This document shows, piece after piece, positions 8,216-17,900 of a DNA stretch of 64,000 nucleotides (position 1 is the stretch's first letter; every line of letters starts with the position of its first letter). The stretch comes from Streptosporangium amethystogenes (GTDB taxonomy: Bacteria; Actinomycetota; Actinomycetes; Streptosporangiales; Streptosporangiaceae). The DNA lies in contig NZ_JOEQ01000005.1 in assembly GCF_000721075.1 (NCBI RefSeq), positions 682,001-746,000 on the forward strand, in the 5' to 3' direction. The position numbers and the translations under genes were made by a program. The notes below the pieces were generated by a model. It was not told the origin of the DNA. It ran no database searches and worked only from the letters and a program-made list of their open reading frames with translations.

Positions 8216-8302
8216 TGCCGCGGCGGGACGATCCCGGGTGGTGGGGCCCGCGCGTCCTGGCGGACGCGCGGGCCCCACCGGGTTCAGTTGCCGAACGAGA
8301 AC
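8145..8302. repeat. Direct repeat, copy B
   Basis: Partner of 5541-5712. It contains the decayed cold-shock end, the hairpin at 8240-8279 and GCCGAACGAGAACC, which here encodes the last residues of the GH16 protein on the reverse strand. The two copies bracket the prodomain and PLP-enzyme genes. Confidence 0.6.
8240..8279. terminator. Bidirectional terminator between PLP enzyme and GH16 genes
   Basis: GGTGGGGCCCGCGCGTCC and its exact complement enclose a TGGC loop, giving an 18-base-pair perfect stem that ends just before the GH16 stop codon. Confidence 0.85.
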
Positions 8303-9669
8303 CAGTTGAGGTTGACGAAGTCGGCGGGTTGCCCGCTGGTGAAGGTGATGTAGACCGTGTGGGTTCCGGTCACCGAGGCGATGTTGGCCGGGACCGTACG
8401 CCAGCTCTGCCAGCCGCCCGTGTTACCGATGGCGAAGTCGCCGATCGGAGCCGAGGTCAGGCTGTCGAGGCGTACCTGGACCAGCCCGCTGATCCCGCCG
8501 GCCGCCCCGGACGCGACGCGGGCCTTGAACTGGGTGGCCGCCGCGCCGCCGAAGTTGACTCCGTCGAAGCGCAGCCAGTCGCCATTGCCGATCTGCGCGA
8601 CGTTCTGCCCGCCACCGGTGTCCGTGGTGGTCTCCAGCGACGTACCCGCCTGTGCCTGGTAGCGCTCGGCCTGGATGGTCGAGCGGGCGTCCACCCCACC
8701 CGGAGGGGGAGTGATCGTCGGGCTGGGACCGGAACCGGAGCCGCTCTGCCAGACGGCCACGTAGTCAACGAGCATCGGGCGGCCGGAGACCGTGGCCGCG
8801 GTCGGGGTCTGCCCGGCCAGCGCGTTGGGGAACGCCCCGCCCATGGCCACGTTGAGCAGGATGAAGTAGCCCTGGTGGCCGGTCATGTTGTTCCAGGTCC
8901 CGGCGTCGAACTGGGACTGGCTGACGCTGTGGAACTGCTGCCCGTCGACGTACCAGCGCAGCTGGTTCGGGGTGATGCTGCGGTCCCACTCGAAGCGGTA
9001 GGTGTGGAACGCCGACTGGCAGGAGGAACCGGGGCACGTCCGGCTGGCGCCGATGCCGGTGGTCTCGTTGCAGGGTCCGCCCGGGTTCACCCCGCAGTGG
9101 AGCACGCCCCAGACGGAGTTGATGCCGTTGACGTTCTCCATGATGTCGAACTCGCCGATGCCGGGCCAGTTCCAGTAGCTGCCGCGATACGGCGCGCCCA
9201 GTGCCCAGAAGGCGGGCCAGTAGCCCAGTGCGGCGTCACCGGTGACGTTGGGCATCTGGATACGGCCCTCGACGCGCAGGATGCGGCCGTCGGCGGGCTT
9301 GAAGTCCGAGCGGCGGGTCTCGATGCGGGCGGACGTCCACTCGCTGCCGCTCTTTATCGGGGTGATGCGCAGGTTTCCGCCGCCGTCGAGGCTCAGGTTG
9401 GCGGAACTGTCGGTGTAGCGCTGGATCTCACCGGTGCCCCAGTTGGCGGGGCCGCCCGGGTAGGCGTGGCCGGTGTCGACGATCCAGTTGGCGGAGGAGG
9501 GGAGTGACCCGGCACCGCCGGTGAAGTCGTCGCTCCAGACCAGGGACCAGCCGGAGGGGGTTGCCGGGACGGAGGCGTGGGCGGCGATGGCGATCATCAT
9601 CGGCACCAGCGCGGCGACGATGACCGAGATCCATCCGAGAGAGCGCTTTCTTTCTGGGGGGTGGCTCAT
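8284..9669 (-). CDS. Secreted family 16 glycoside hydrolase (beta-glucanase type) with CBM6
   Basis: This 461-residue protein starts at the ATG behind GAGAGG. A signal peptide ends near residue 32 (AAHASVPATP). The GH16 catalytic domain spans about 40-310, with the signature GEFDIMEN in which E173 should be nucleophile, D175 the assisting Asp and E178 the acid/base. A Pro/Ser/Gly linker follows. A C-terminal CBM6-like module of about 130 residues starts at IQAERYQAQAGTSLE and includes VAQIGNGDWLRFDGVNF. Likely substrates are laminarin-type beta-1,3- or mixed-linkage glucans. It is divergent from the LPMO gene with a LacI-type operator between. Confidence 0.93.
   Translation of the reverse strand: MSHPPERKRSLGWISVIVAALVPMMIAIAAHASVPATPSGWSLVWSDDFTGGAGSLPSSANWIVDTGHAYPGGPANWGTGEIQRYTDSSANLSLDGGGNLRITPIKSGSEWTSARIETRRSDFKPADGRILRVEGRIQMPNVTGDAALGYWPAFWALGAPYRGSYWNWPGIGEFDIMENVNGINSVWGVLHCGVNPGGPCNETTGIGASRTCPGSSCQSAFHTYRFEWDRSITPNQLRWYVDGQQFHSVSQSQFDAGTWNNMTGHQGYFILLNVAMGGAFPNALAGQTPTAATVSGRPMLVDYVAVWQSGSGSGPSPTITPPPGGVDARSTIQAERYQAQAGTSLETTTDTGGGQNVAQIGNGDWLRFDGVNFGGAAATQFKARVASGAAGGISGLVQVRLDSLTSAPIGDFAIGNTGGWQSWRTVPANIASVTGTHTVYITFTSGQPADFVNLNWFSFGN
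9638..9651 (-). promoter_or_regulatory. Second LacI-type operator-like site inside the GH16 start
   Basis: AGAGAGCGCTTTCT, an imperfect GAGCGCTC-centred palindrome, lies within the signal-peptide codons about 150 bases from the better copy at 9791-9802. It may be an auxiliary repressor site, but its overlap with coding sequence makes chance possible. Confidence 0.3.
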
Positions 9670-9740
9670 TCGGAACCTCTCACAAGGCGAACGAGGCGGA
9701 CGGCCGAACATCGCTGCAGCATAAAGACCGATTAATACCA

Positions 9741-9769
9741 CTGTTACGCGAAGGTTAAGCCAAGGTCAA
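9741..9769 (-). promoter_or_regulatory. Predicted GH16 promoter
   Basis: On the reverse strand TTGACC (9769-9764) and TAACAG (9746-9741) are 17 bases apart, about 70 bases before the GH16 start. The LacI-type palindrome lies just upstream of the -35. Confidence 0.5.
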
Positions 9770-9790
9770 CACCCGAGTCGGAAAAAGCAA

Positions 9791-9802
9791 GAGAGCGCTC
9801 TC
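9791..9802. promoter_or_regulatory. LacI-family (CebR-like) operator
   Basis: GAGAGCGCTCTC is a perfect 12-base palindrome with the GAGCGCTC centre typical of sugar-responsive LacI-family operators such as the Streptomyces CebR box (TGGGAGCGCTCCCA). It lies between the divergent GH16 and LPMO genes. The repressor is not in this window. Confidence 0.6.
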
Positions 9803-10056
9803 AGTACTTGTCCGCGATGTGCTCGGGCATCGCTTCGCGCTCCGGACGTGCCGCTCGCGCCGCCGGTTGACGTGCGGTGCCCTGCAGGGACCCGGGGGTC
9901 GCACGCCTTTTGTGCGGGGCGCGGCCACCTGGCGCCCCGGGGACATCCGGTCGATAGGTAAGCCTGACAACATTTCCGGATATTGCCTGACTCGAATATT
10001 TACTGTTAGGAAAGTTTCTTTTATATTTGAGTTCCCCCCCAGCAAAGGAGCAGTAC

Positions 10057-10563
10057 ATGCGCAGAACGGTCACCTTCCTCGCGACGGCGATCATCGCCAT
10101 CGCCGCCACCGTGTTCATCGCCTCACCGGCCAGCGCGCACGGCTACATCTCGTCGCCGCCGAGCCGTCAGGCCATGTGCGCCCAGGGCCGCGTCTCCAAC
10201 TGCGGCGACATCATCTACGAGCCGCAGAGCGTGGAGGGCCCCAAGGGCCTGCGAAACTGCCACGGAAACGTCGGCCGGTTCTCCCAGCTCAGCGACGAGA
10301 GCAAGAGCTGGCCGGCCACGAGTGTCGGCAACTCGGTCACCTTCAACTGGGTGCTGACCGCCCGCCACGCCACCAGCACCTGGGAGTACTACATCGGTAA
10401 CACCCGGATCGCGATCTTCAACGACGGCGGCAGGCAGCCCGGCGCCACGGTCTCGCACAATGTGAGCCTGGGCGGCAGGACCGGCCGCCTGAAGGTTCTC
10501 GCGGTCTGGAACATCGCCGACACCGCCAACGCCTTCTACTCCTGCGTCGACCTGCAGCGCTGA
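10057..10563 (+). CDS. Secreted AA10 lytic polysaccharide monooxygenase
   Basis: This 168-residue protein starts at the ATG behind AAAGGAG. The signal peptide is residues 1-27 (ends ...ASPASA). Cleavage exposes H28 in HGYISSPPSRQAMC, the N-terminal copper-binding histidine. The second copper histidine is in TARHATSTWEYYIG, and DTANAFYSCVDL is the AA10 C-terminal signature. A mature length of about 140 is the minimal single-domain form without a binding module. It should oxidatively cleave chitin or cellulose using copper with O2 or H2O2; regiospecificity cannot be read. The inverted repeat AGGAAAGTTTCTT at 10008-10020 lies in the leader. Confidence 0.94.
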   Translation: MRRTVTFLATAIIAIAATVFIASPASAHGYISSPPSRQAMCAQGRVSNCGDIIYEPQSVEGPKGLRNCHGNVGRFSQLSDESKSWPATSVGNSVTFNWVLTARHATSTWEYYIGNTRIAIFNDGGRQPGATVSHNVSLGGRTGRLKVLAVWNIADTANAFYSCVDLQR

Positions 10564-10621
10564 CCCATCCGACCCGCTCCCGCTCCCTCCGCGTCCCGCG
10601 CTCCGGTGGGGGCGGGTCCCG

Positions 10622-12244
10622 TCATCCTGGCCGCCGCTCGGGTTTCCCGCAGTAAGCGAGCGACCCGGCGGCGCCCTCCGGGGCCCTGCCCCGCCGGGCG
10701 GCGCGCAGGGCGTCGGCGAACCGGGGGAGATCCAGGTCGCCGGCCGGCAGGTCACCGATGACCACCGCGCGGGCACACCCGCGGAATACCTCGCTGAAAG
10801 CGGAATAGTAGGAATACGCCGGTCGTGATTCGGCCTTGCACACCCCCTGGTGGATCTTGTCGGCCAGTTCCTGGAGCATGAGGGCGGTGATCGTGGGGTC
10901 CTCACCGGGAGATCCGGCGGCGGCGCTGCCCGCCCCCGTCGCGGGGTTCGCCTCCGTCCCCGTCGTGCAGTCCTCTCTCCCGGACAGGCCCGTCGCCGTC
11001 TCGGCGGAGGGCGACGGCTGCTCCTCCAACAACTGCTTACAGGTGCGCGGGGTGCGCCGGTACTCCTCGTAGACGGATTTGAGCACGGGTGGATAGCCGC
11101 TGCAGGCGAACAGCCGTGCCTGGGCCTGATGCTCGGTCAGGAAGTCGATGAGCATCCGCGCCTTGTCCGGATTATCGGAGTACGCGGAGATCGCCAGGTT
11201 GAAACCGCCGAGGATGCCGACACCGGGCAGCGCGGCCAGGCCGAAGCGCAGACGCCGCTGGTCGTCGTACATCGAATTGTCCGTGGCCAGGCGGTGGAAG
11301 GCGAACGGCCAGTTACGCATGTAGCCCGTGTCCTCGTCGCGGAACGCCTGCAGACTGCTCTCCTCCGCGGAGTCCTTCGGGCTGCGCGCCAGGAGGCCCT
11401 CCTCGAAGGCATCGAAGGTGTCCTGCTTGGAGAAGTCCTCCGCGCCGTGCGCCAGGGTGCCGTTCCTCAGCAGCGTCTGCCAGCGGGCGAGCGTCTCACG
11501 TACCCGTTCGCCGTTGACCTCCTCGTCCAGTATGACCCGGTCACCATCGGTGATCCTCCCGCCGGCGGAGAAGATCGCCTCCATCAGGTTGACACTGCCG
11601 CCCTCGTAGTCACCGAGCTGCACGGCGTACCCGCCGTTCGCGGCGGCGTACTGCCAGAGCCGCTCCATCGTGTCGGGTACCGGCAGGCCCTGGCGGTAGA
11701 ACAGCAGGGGCACGTCGGTGACGAAGGGCACCGTGTACTGGACGCCGTCCACCTGGCCGGTCTTCAGGACGTTGTCCAGGAAGAGGTCCGCCTGTCGCGG
11801 ATCCAGAGGATACGGACGGATGTAACCACTCCGGGCGAATTCGGTGGTCCAGGCGACGTCCACCGAGAGCACGTCATAGGCGCAGCTTCCCAGCCGGGAC
11901 CGGCCCGCCATCTCGGCCCGCTGCTCGTCGGTGGGGTCGGCCACCTCGACCAGCACGACCTGGGTGGTGTGCGTGTGGTTCCACTCCTCGATCAGGTCGC
12001 GGCGGAAGCTGCCCGCGGTGATGTCGGCGCCGGTCGCCACGGTGAGCCGGTTCGGCCCCCCGCAGTCGGTGTGGTCCCCGACGGGGAACGAGGGTGTCCG
12101 CGCGGTGAGGGAGATGAGTACGGAGGCCAGCACCAGCCCCACCGCCACCCCGGCACCGCCCCAGCGGTACTGGCCGGCGTTCAACCGGCGAAGCGCGGCG
12201 GACAGGCGTGTGTGAAGGATGAGAGGTCCCGGGACGGAGGTCAC
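10622..12244 (-). CDS. Membrane-anchored extracellular solute-binding-like protein
   Basis: This 540-residue protein starts with GTG at 12244, whose GTGA overlaps the stop of the vWA gene, with GAGGAAAGGA upstream. One membrane helix near residues 30-48 (GVAVGLVLASVLISLTA) is followed by an exported family-1-type solute-binding fold: NRLTVATGADITAGSFRRDL, DVLSVDVAWTTEFARSGYI, VPFVTDVPLLFYRQGL and FNLAISAYSDNPDKARMLID. There is no lipobox and no ABC transporter partner. A Ser/Pro/Gly-rich insert precedes a Cys-containing tail. It is coupled with the vWA protein, so a sensor or assembly role is more likely than uptake. Confidence 0.78.
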   Translation of the reverse strand: MTSVPGPLILHTRLSAALRRLNAGQYRWGGAGVAVGLVLASVLISLTARTPSFPVGDHTDCGGPNRLTVATGADITAGSFRRDLIEEWNHTHTTQVVLVEVADPTDEQRAEMAGRSRLGSCAYDVLSVDVAWTTEFARSGYIRPYPLDPRQADLFLDNVLKTGQVDGVQYTVPFVTDVPLLFYRQGLPVPDTMERLWQYAAANGGYAVQLGDYEGGSVNLMEAIFSAGGRITDGDRVILDEEVNGERVRETLARWQTLLRNGTLAHGAEDFSKQDTFDAFEEGLLARSPKDSAEESSLQAFRDEDTGYMRNWPFAFHRLATDNSMYDDQRRLRFGLAALPGVGILGGFNLAISAYSDNPDKARMLIDFLTEHQAQARLFACSGYPPVLKSVYEEYRRTPRTCKQLLEEQPSPSAETATGLSGREDCTTGTEANPATGAGSAAAGSPGEDPTITALMLQELADKIHQGVCKAESRPAYSYYSAFSEVFRGCARAVVIGDLPAGDLDLPRFADALRAARRGRAPEGAAGSLAYCGKPERRPG

Positions 12245-14247
12245 GGCCGGTCCTTTCCTCGCAGGCTGGAGATGACATGCCGTAGTGCCTGCTGCATGTC
12301 GGGTCCCGCTTCCACGCACTCGCGGTATTTCCCCTCACGTGGGGGAGAGCGGTCGCAGCCGTTGTCACCGAGAGCCAGGACGTAGAGGGCGCTGACGTTG
12401 GGCGCGCGGGCGAGCGTCGCGCCGATGCTCGCTCCCGTCGGCTCGTCGTTGAAGACGCCCCCGTCGGTCACGACGACGAGGGCGCGCCCCGGGGCTCCGG
12501 AACGCCCGTTCAGGTTCATGATCATGTCTGATATGGGGGCGTCGGAGCCTTCGGCCTTCGTGCCGGCGACCATTCTGGTCAGACTGTCGAACTGGGCACG
12601 GCCCACAGCCGGATGGAGTCTCCTGACCAGGCTCTCGCCCCTGACCGTGGAAAAGGAGCTCAGCGTGAAATCGTCGCGCGGGGTGATCAACGGCTTGATC
12701 CCGGGGAAGGTCTCACGCAGCTGGGTGAGCAGGGAACGGGGCGGCTCGGCCATCGAGCCGGACACGTCAAGGGCTATCTCGGCGTCGACGCGGGGCAGCA
12801 GGGCGAGGAACCGGCCGCGGGCTATCCGCAGCTCCCGCGGATCGCGCATGGCCGTCTCCTGGCCGGGACCCGCGTTGAAGAGCGGGTGGGCGACCAGCCA
12901 GCCGCGGAGCAGGCGGAGCGCCGCGTCGCGCTCCGCGTTCCGCTCGTTCGGCCAGCCGATGGTGACGAACGGGTAGTCCAGCCTGGAAAGTCCGGGGGAG
13001 AGGAACGCCTGGAGCTTGGTCTTCCCACTCGGAGCCCCCTCCGGGCAGTGGGGGTCGTTGAACCGCCCGTCGTTGTACTCCCTCAGGCTGTGCAACGGGA
13101 CCACCAGGGCAGGGCTCTGATCGAGTTCCTCGTCGTCGTTCTCGCGGCTTGCGATCCTGACCCGGCAGAGCAGGGAGCTGACGCTCTCGGCGACGAGGTC
13201 GCGCTGCTCCCACCCCACGGCACTGCTCAGGGGCAGCAGATCGAAGACCACGACGAGTCCGGCAGTGGAGAGTTCGGGCTGCGGGTAGTTCACCGGCATG
13301 GCGAACTTCGACCGGATCACCTCCCACAGGACACGCAGACTGTGGCTGTTGGGCGGCCCCGGGGGGAGTTCCTTCCTGACCTTCTCGGCGCGCCCGCTGA
13401 TCATGCCGATCACCAGCCGGTCGGACGCGACCGACGGGCCGATGTCGAGTGCGGCGCCGCCCGGTCCCACATCGTTGGCGACGAGTTCGGCCTCGCCGGT
13501 GCTGGTGGCGACCCAGGCATCGGCCCGGGGGCCGTACAGCCGGCGAAACGGCTCGTCACCCTCCTGCCGGGCGTCGTCGCGATACCAGTTGTCGCCGAAG
13601 GCATAGGTCAACTCGTCGATTGAGGGCGCCACTCCCACCGAGATCGCGTAAGGGGCGCAGCCGTTCACCAGTTTCTCCCGGGTGAATCGGGCGATGCTCT
13701 CGCGCAGGACGGTCATGTTCTCCGGAGCGGTGACGACGCGCAACTCCAGCGGCCGATCGCAGTCGGGAGGCCAGATCCGGTGGCTCAGCCATGTTCCGCC
13801 CTGGACGACACCCCAGGGGACGGTGACGACCGCGGCGCCGAGCAGGACCCCGAGGTAGCCGGTGGAGAGCCGCGCCGCGAACCGTTCCAGCCGCCGGTGT
13901 CTCCGCCTCGGCGGCCGCTCCCCGCCGCCCGGTACGGACCTGCCGCCGGTACGGCGGCGCACGACGGCCGCCCCCACCGGTTCGAGCCACCGGCGGAGTC
14001 GGCGGGCGAAGCCTCCCATCGTCAGCAGGGCGGCCAGGGCCAGGCCGATCAGCGCGCAGACGAGCAGAACGAGGCCCGGGCCAAGGGCCCGCACACTGTC
14101 GGTCAGCGCCGCGAACAGGGCCGTGACACCACCGCTGATCAGGGCGGTCGCGGCGATCTCCCGGAGTTTCACCGAGGGGACACCGGGCGGGTCGGCATCC
14201 GGTTCCGGCGAGCTGTCGCCAGCCGGAGGTGGGGTGGAACCAGACAT
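12241..14247 (-). CDS. Membrane protein with extracellular solute-binding-like and vWA domains
   Basis: This protein has about 668 residues from the ATG at 14247; a GTG three codons earlier is also possible, and neither has a clear ribosome site. Three membrane helices fall within residues 25-150, with a basic arginine-rich loop between the second and third. A solute-binding-like domain (PLELRVVTAPENMTVLRESI, DAWVATSTGEAELVAN) then leads into a C-terminal vWA domain with the metal-binding DVSGSMAEP and the later VVVTDGGVFND. Three helices would place the large part outside the cell. It overlaps the next gene by GTGA. Both proteins start their exported part alike (Cys, then a beta strand), suggesting related binding modules. 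Confidence 0.8.
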   Translation of the reverse strand: MSGSTPPPAGDSSPEPDADPPGVPSVKLREIAATALISGGVTALFAALTDSVRALGPGLVLLVCALIGLALAALLTMGGFARRLRRWLEPVGAAVVRRRTGGRSVPGGGERPPRRRHRRLERFAARLSTGYLGVLLGAAVVTVPWGVVQGGTWLSHRIWPPDCDRPLELRVVTAPENMTVLRESIARFTREKLVNGCAPYAISVGVAPSIDELTYAFGDNWYRDDARQEGDEPFRRLYGPRADAWVATSTGEAELVANDVGPGGAALDIGPSVASDRLVIGMISGRAEKVRKELPPGPPNSHSLRVLWEVIRSKFAMPVNYPQPELSTAGLVVVFDLLPLSSAVGWEQRDLVAESVSSLLCRVRIASRENDDEELDQSPALVVPLHSLREYNDGRFNDPHCPEGAPSGKTKLQAFLSPGLSRLDYPFVTIGWPNERNAERDAALRLLRGWLVAHPLFNAGPGQETAMRDPRELRIARGRFLALLPRVDAEIALDVSGSMAEPPRSLLTQLRETFPGIKPLITPRDDFTLSSFSTVRGESLVRRLHPAVGRAQFDSLTRMVAGTKAEGSDAPISDMIMNLNGRSGAPGRALVVVTDGGVFNDEPTGASIGATLARAPNVSALYVLALGDNGCDRSPPREGKYRECVEAGPDMQQALRHVISSLRGKDRP

Positions 14248-14256
14248 GGAGATCAC

Positions 14257-14914
14257 TGCCTGTTCGACGATGTGAACGACGAGGTTTCAAACAGTTGAAT
14301 CGCAGCCGGGGCGGTCCGAACAGTGCGCTGCCCGGGACTGCGGCCGCACCTCGCGAAGCGCCGAGAGACAGGGGACAAGGAAGCGATGTTTTGAAGACGG
14401 TGACCTGAGACGGGTCGGAGAAGGCTTTTCCCGGCTCGGTCCGCCCCCGTCTGGACTGGCCTGGATTGACTAATATCCTAAGCCGCCAAAGCGTTGGGTG
14501 CGACAGACACCGTTATTTCATTATCTTTTCTGACAGCCCTAAATACCGATTCGGGCAGGTAGCTTTCTGGTTCGCTTATGGGGTCATCTGGTGACAGGGG
14601 GACCGTGGTGGCGGATTGTCGTTCGTGTCCCAGGTGCTGCGACTCCCGGGGGCCGACTCGTTCGCTGCCAGGCCCAGCGGGGGTGCCCCGAGCCGATCGC
14701 GCCGCCGTGGGGGAAGACCCTCGTCGAATATGAAGTGGAATGGCCGGCATCGACTTTGTGGGCATAGCGCCCCAAAGCGTGCAACCTGGATTTCCGAGCG
14801 CGCTTTAATTGCCTGAACCTCGGTGATTCAACTCGGCGGCAATGGGGAACAGATATCGTGCGTTCAGGGTTCCCGGCGCCCATCTGGGCAGGGTCGGCAC
14901 TGTCGAGGTGATCG
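14257..14914. other. Divergent intergenic region with an AT-rich segment
   Basis: About 650 bases separate the vWA gene from the STAND gene. The segment 14470-14570 is clearly lower in GC. On the reverse strand it reads SYLPESVFRAVRKDNEITV, ending at a TAG near 14478, which could be the tail of a lost gene or a very small one. No start with a ribosome site was found. Promoters for both flanking genes are expected here but not identified. Confidence 0.35.
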
Positions 14915-17900
14915 TTGGCTCGTCGCACAAAAAAATTCGCCGATATGGCCACGGCGCTTCTGGTAATTGTTGGAATTCTGGTCGGGCTGCCAATTGGAAT
15001 GGCCGGAGAATATCTTCCGGAAACGGTGGCCGAGAACCGGATCGCCTGGGTCGCGATTTTCGGGTTGACCGCTTTCCTTACGGTCCTGCCGACTCGGCTG
15101 ACGCCGGAACTGATGAAGTCGCGTGCTCACGGCGGGCTCTTCCAGGTGCCCGAGAGAAGGGCGGGGTGGGTCCGCAGAACCGAGCTGGACGACGTGGTCT
15201 CCACCCTGACGATGAGAGGCTCGGGAACGGTCGGCCTGACCACCGGCATCGCCGGGGCGGGCGGTTTCGGTAAGACGTCCCTGGCCGTGGAGGCGTGTCA
15301 CAGCGGCGAGGTGGGGAAGCGGTTCAAGGGCGGCGTCATCTGGGTCACCGTGGGTCGCGACCGTACCGGTGTCGACATCGCGGCGCTGGCCAACGACGTC
15401 ACGGAGGCCGTGACGGGCACCCGGCCGGAGTTCTCCAGCCCGGAGCAGGCCGGCCACCGGATGGCCGAGGTCCTGGCGGAGCGGGGCCAGATGCTGCTGG
15501 TGGTCGACGACGTGTGGAGCCTGTCACAGCTGAGCCCCTTCCTGGCCGCGGCGGTGCGGTCCCGGGTGCTGGTGACGACCCGCCTGCCCAGAGCCCTTCC
15601 CCCGAACGCGATCGCGATGATCGTCGATGAGATGGCGCCGCGGGTGGCCGTCCAGTTGCTGAGCCGTGGGCTACCACCGATGAACCCCGGCGTCGTCAAC
15701 AGCCTGATGGGCCTGACGGGAAGATGGCCGCTGCTACTGGACCTCGTCAACGCGCGTCTGCGTGACGAGTACGGCGGCGGGGTGAACGCCGACGTCGCCG
15801 CCCGCCGGGCGGTCGAGCGGCTCGGCCGGACCGGACCCGCCGCCCTGGACGTCACCATTCCCCGCCGGCGGGAGACCGCGGTACGCGTGACGGTCGAGCA
15901 CAGCCTTGAGGCTCTCGGCGTGTTCGACCGTGCCCGCTTCCTTGAGCTGGGCGTCTTTCCGCAGGACGCCGACATACCGGTCGGCATCGTCGAGCTTCTC
16001 TGGCGCGCCACCGCCGGACTCACCCCCGAGCAGACCGAGCGCCTGTGCGCGAGGCTGCACGACCTATCACTGATCAGCAGGCACGAGACGGAGGGAGAGG
16101 TGCCGTCGGTCACGATCCACGACGTCATCCGTGCACACCTCCGTTCGGAGTACGGGCTGGGGAGAGAGCGCGTCGAGGCGGTCAACCGCGACTTCCTCGA
16201 CGGGGCCCGCAACCTGATACCCGACGACGACCTCGCGGCGGACGCCGAATGGTGGAGACTGCCCAGGGAGGTGCCCTACCTCTGGGACCATCTGCTGTTC
16301 CACCTCGCCGAGGGGAGAAGGCATCGGGAGCTGGAGTCGCTCCTGCACGACGTGCGATGGTTCGTCACCCGGATACGAGCCTTCGGGGTGGCCGCGGCGG
16401 AGTCGGATCTGATGCTGTCGACCTCCCGCTCCGTCGCCGGGATCCGGCAACTGATCGCCCGGAGCGCACACCTGCTCACCCCCTTCGAATCGGATGCCGT
16501 CTCCACCGCGAACCTGCTGGCCCGCCTGTACGCGTTCCCGCCGATGCGGGCGTCGATCGAGCGCTACAGCCAGGAGACCGAGACCCCCTTCCTGAGAGCC
16601 CGCTGGCCGCTGCCCGACATCGGCGCCACCTGCCTGCTGGGAACGCTGACCTCGACGACGAAACGGCTGAGGGACGTTTCGATCACACCGGACGGATCGA
16701 GATTCGTCGTCCACGGCCACGACGGTGTGCAGATATGGAAGACCGACGGCACTACCCGGACAACGCTGGCCACTCACCGAAAGCCGGTTCACGAGGTCGC
16801 CGCCGCGCCGGACGGTTCGTGGCTGGCGACCCGTTCCGGGCGCCGGAGAGTGCAGGTCTGGGGAATCGACGGCACCCAGAGAGCGATCCTGGAGAACGGC
16901 GTCGGCAGGCTCGCCGGGATGGTGGCCGCGCCGGACGCCTCGTGGCTGGCGACCCTCTCCACGCGGGGAAGAGTCGTTCTGTGGAACGCCGAAGGGAGCA
17001 GGCGTGCCGTACTGAAGAGCGGGGTCGGCAGGCTCGCCGGGATGGTGGCCGCGCCGGACGCCTCGTGGCTGGCCACCTTCTCCACGCGGGGAAGAGTCGC
17101 CCTGTGGACCCCCGAAGGGAGGAAGCAGCTGACCCTCAGGAGCCCGGTCAGGGTGAGGACCAAGCCGCGAACCCTGAGGGACACCCTGCTGATGCGCGGC
17201 TGGAACCAGGAGAACGAGAAGGTCTCCGGCCGGAACAGGCCGATACGCGAGGTCTCCAAGATGGCCGTCTCGCCGGACGGCGGCTGGCTGGCGACCCTCT
17301 CCGGAGACGGGAGCGTGCGTCTGTGGGGAGTCGGCGGCGACGAGCGAGCCGTCCTGACGGGACACATCGGAGCGGCCCCCGGGATCCGCATCGCCCCTGA
17401 CGGCAGTTGGCTGGTCACCTGGACGTCCACCGGCTCGGTCCGGCTGTGGGAGTCCGATGGCCGGCAGCGGGCCGTTCTGTCCGGGCATGCCGGGGTGGTG
17501 CGTCAGGTGGTGATCGCCCCGGACGGCAGCTGGCTGGCGACCCTCTCCGAGGATCGGAGTGTGCGGCTGTGGGAGTCCGACGGCCGGCAGCGGGCCGTTC
17601 TGTCCGGGCATGCCGGGGTGGTGCGTCAGGTGGTGATCGCTCCTGACAGCAGCTGGCTGGCGACCCTCTCCGGAGAGCAGAGCGTGCGGCTGTGGGAGTC
17701 TGACGGCAGCGAACGGGCGGCTCTGTCCGGGCATGCCGGGGTGGTGCGTCAGGTGGTGATCGCTCCTGACAGCAGCTGGCTGGCCGTCTGCTCGCAGGAC
17801 GGGGAGATCCGGATCTGGCAGTCGGAGCGCTCTGGGCGGCAGAGCCGCAGGGGCCGGACCGGGATGGTGCACGAGGTGACCATCTCCCCCGAGGGAAACT

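Noticed and set aside
10850..12385. 511-residue forward open frame opposite the solute-binding-like gene
   Set aside because: It has no start signal or recognisable domain; the reverse strand carries a coupled start and a membrane helix.
17447..17815. CRISPR-like spaced repeats
   Set aside because: The period is 123 bases in frame and encodes WD40 units; spacers are not unrelated sequences.
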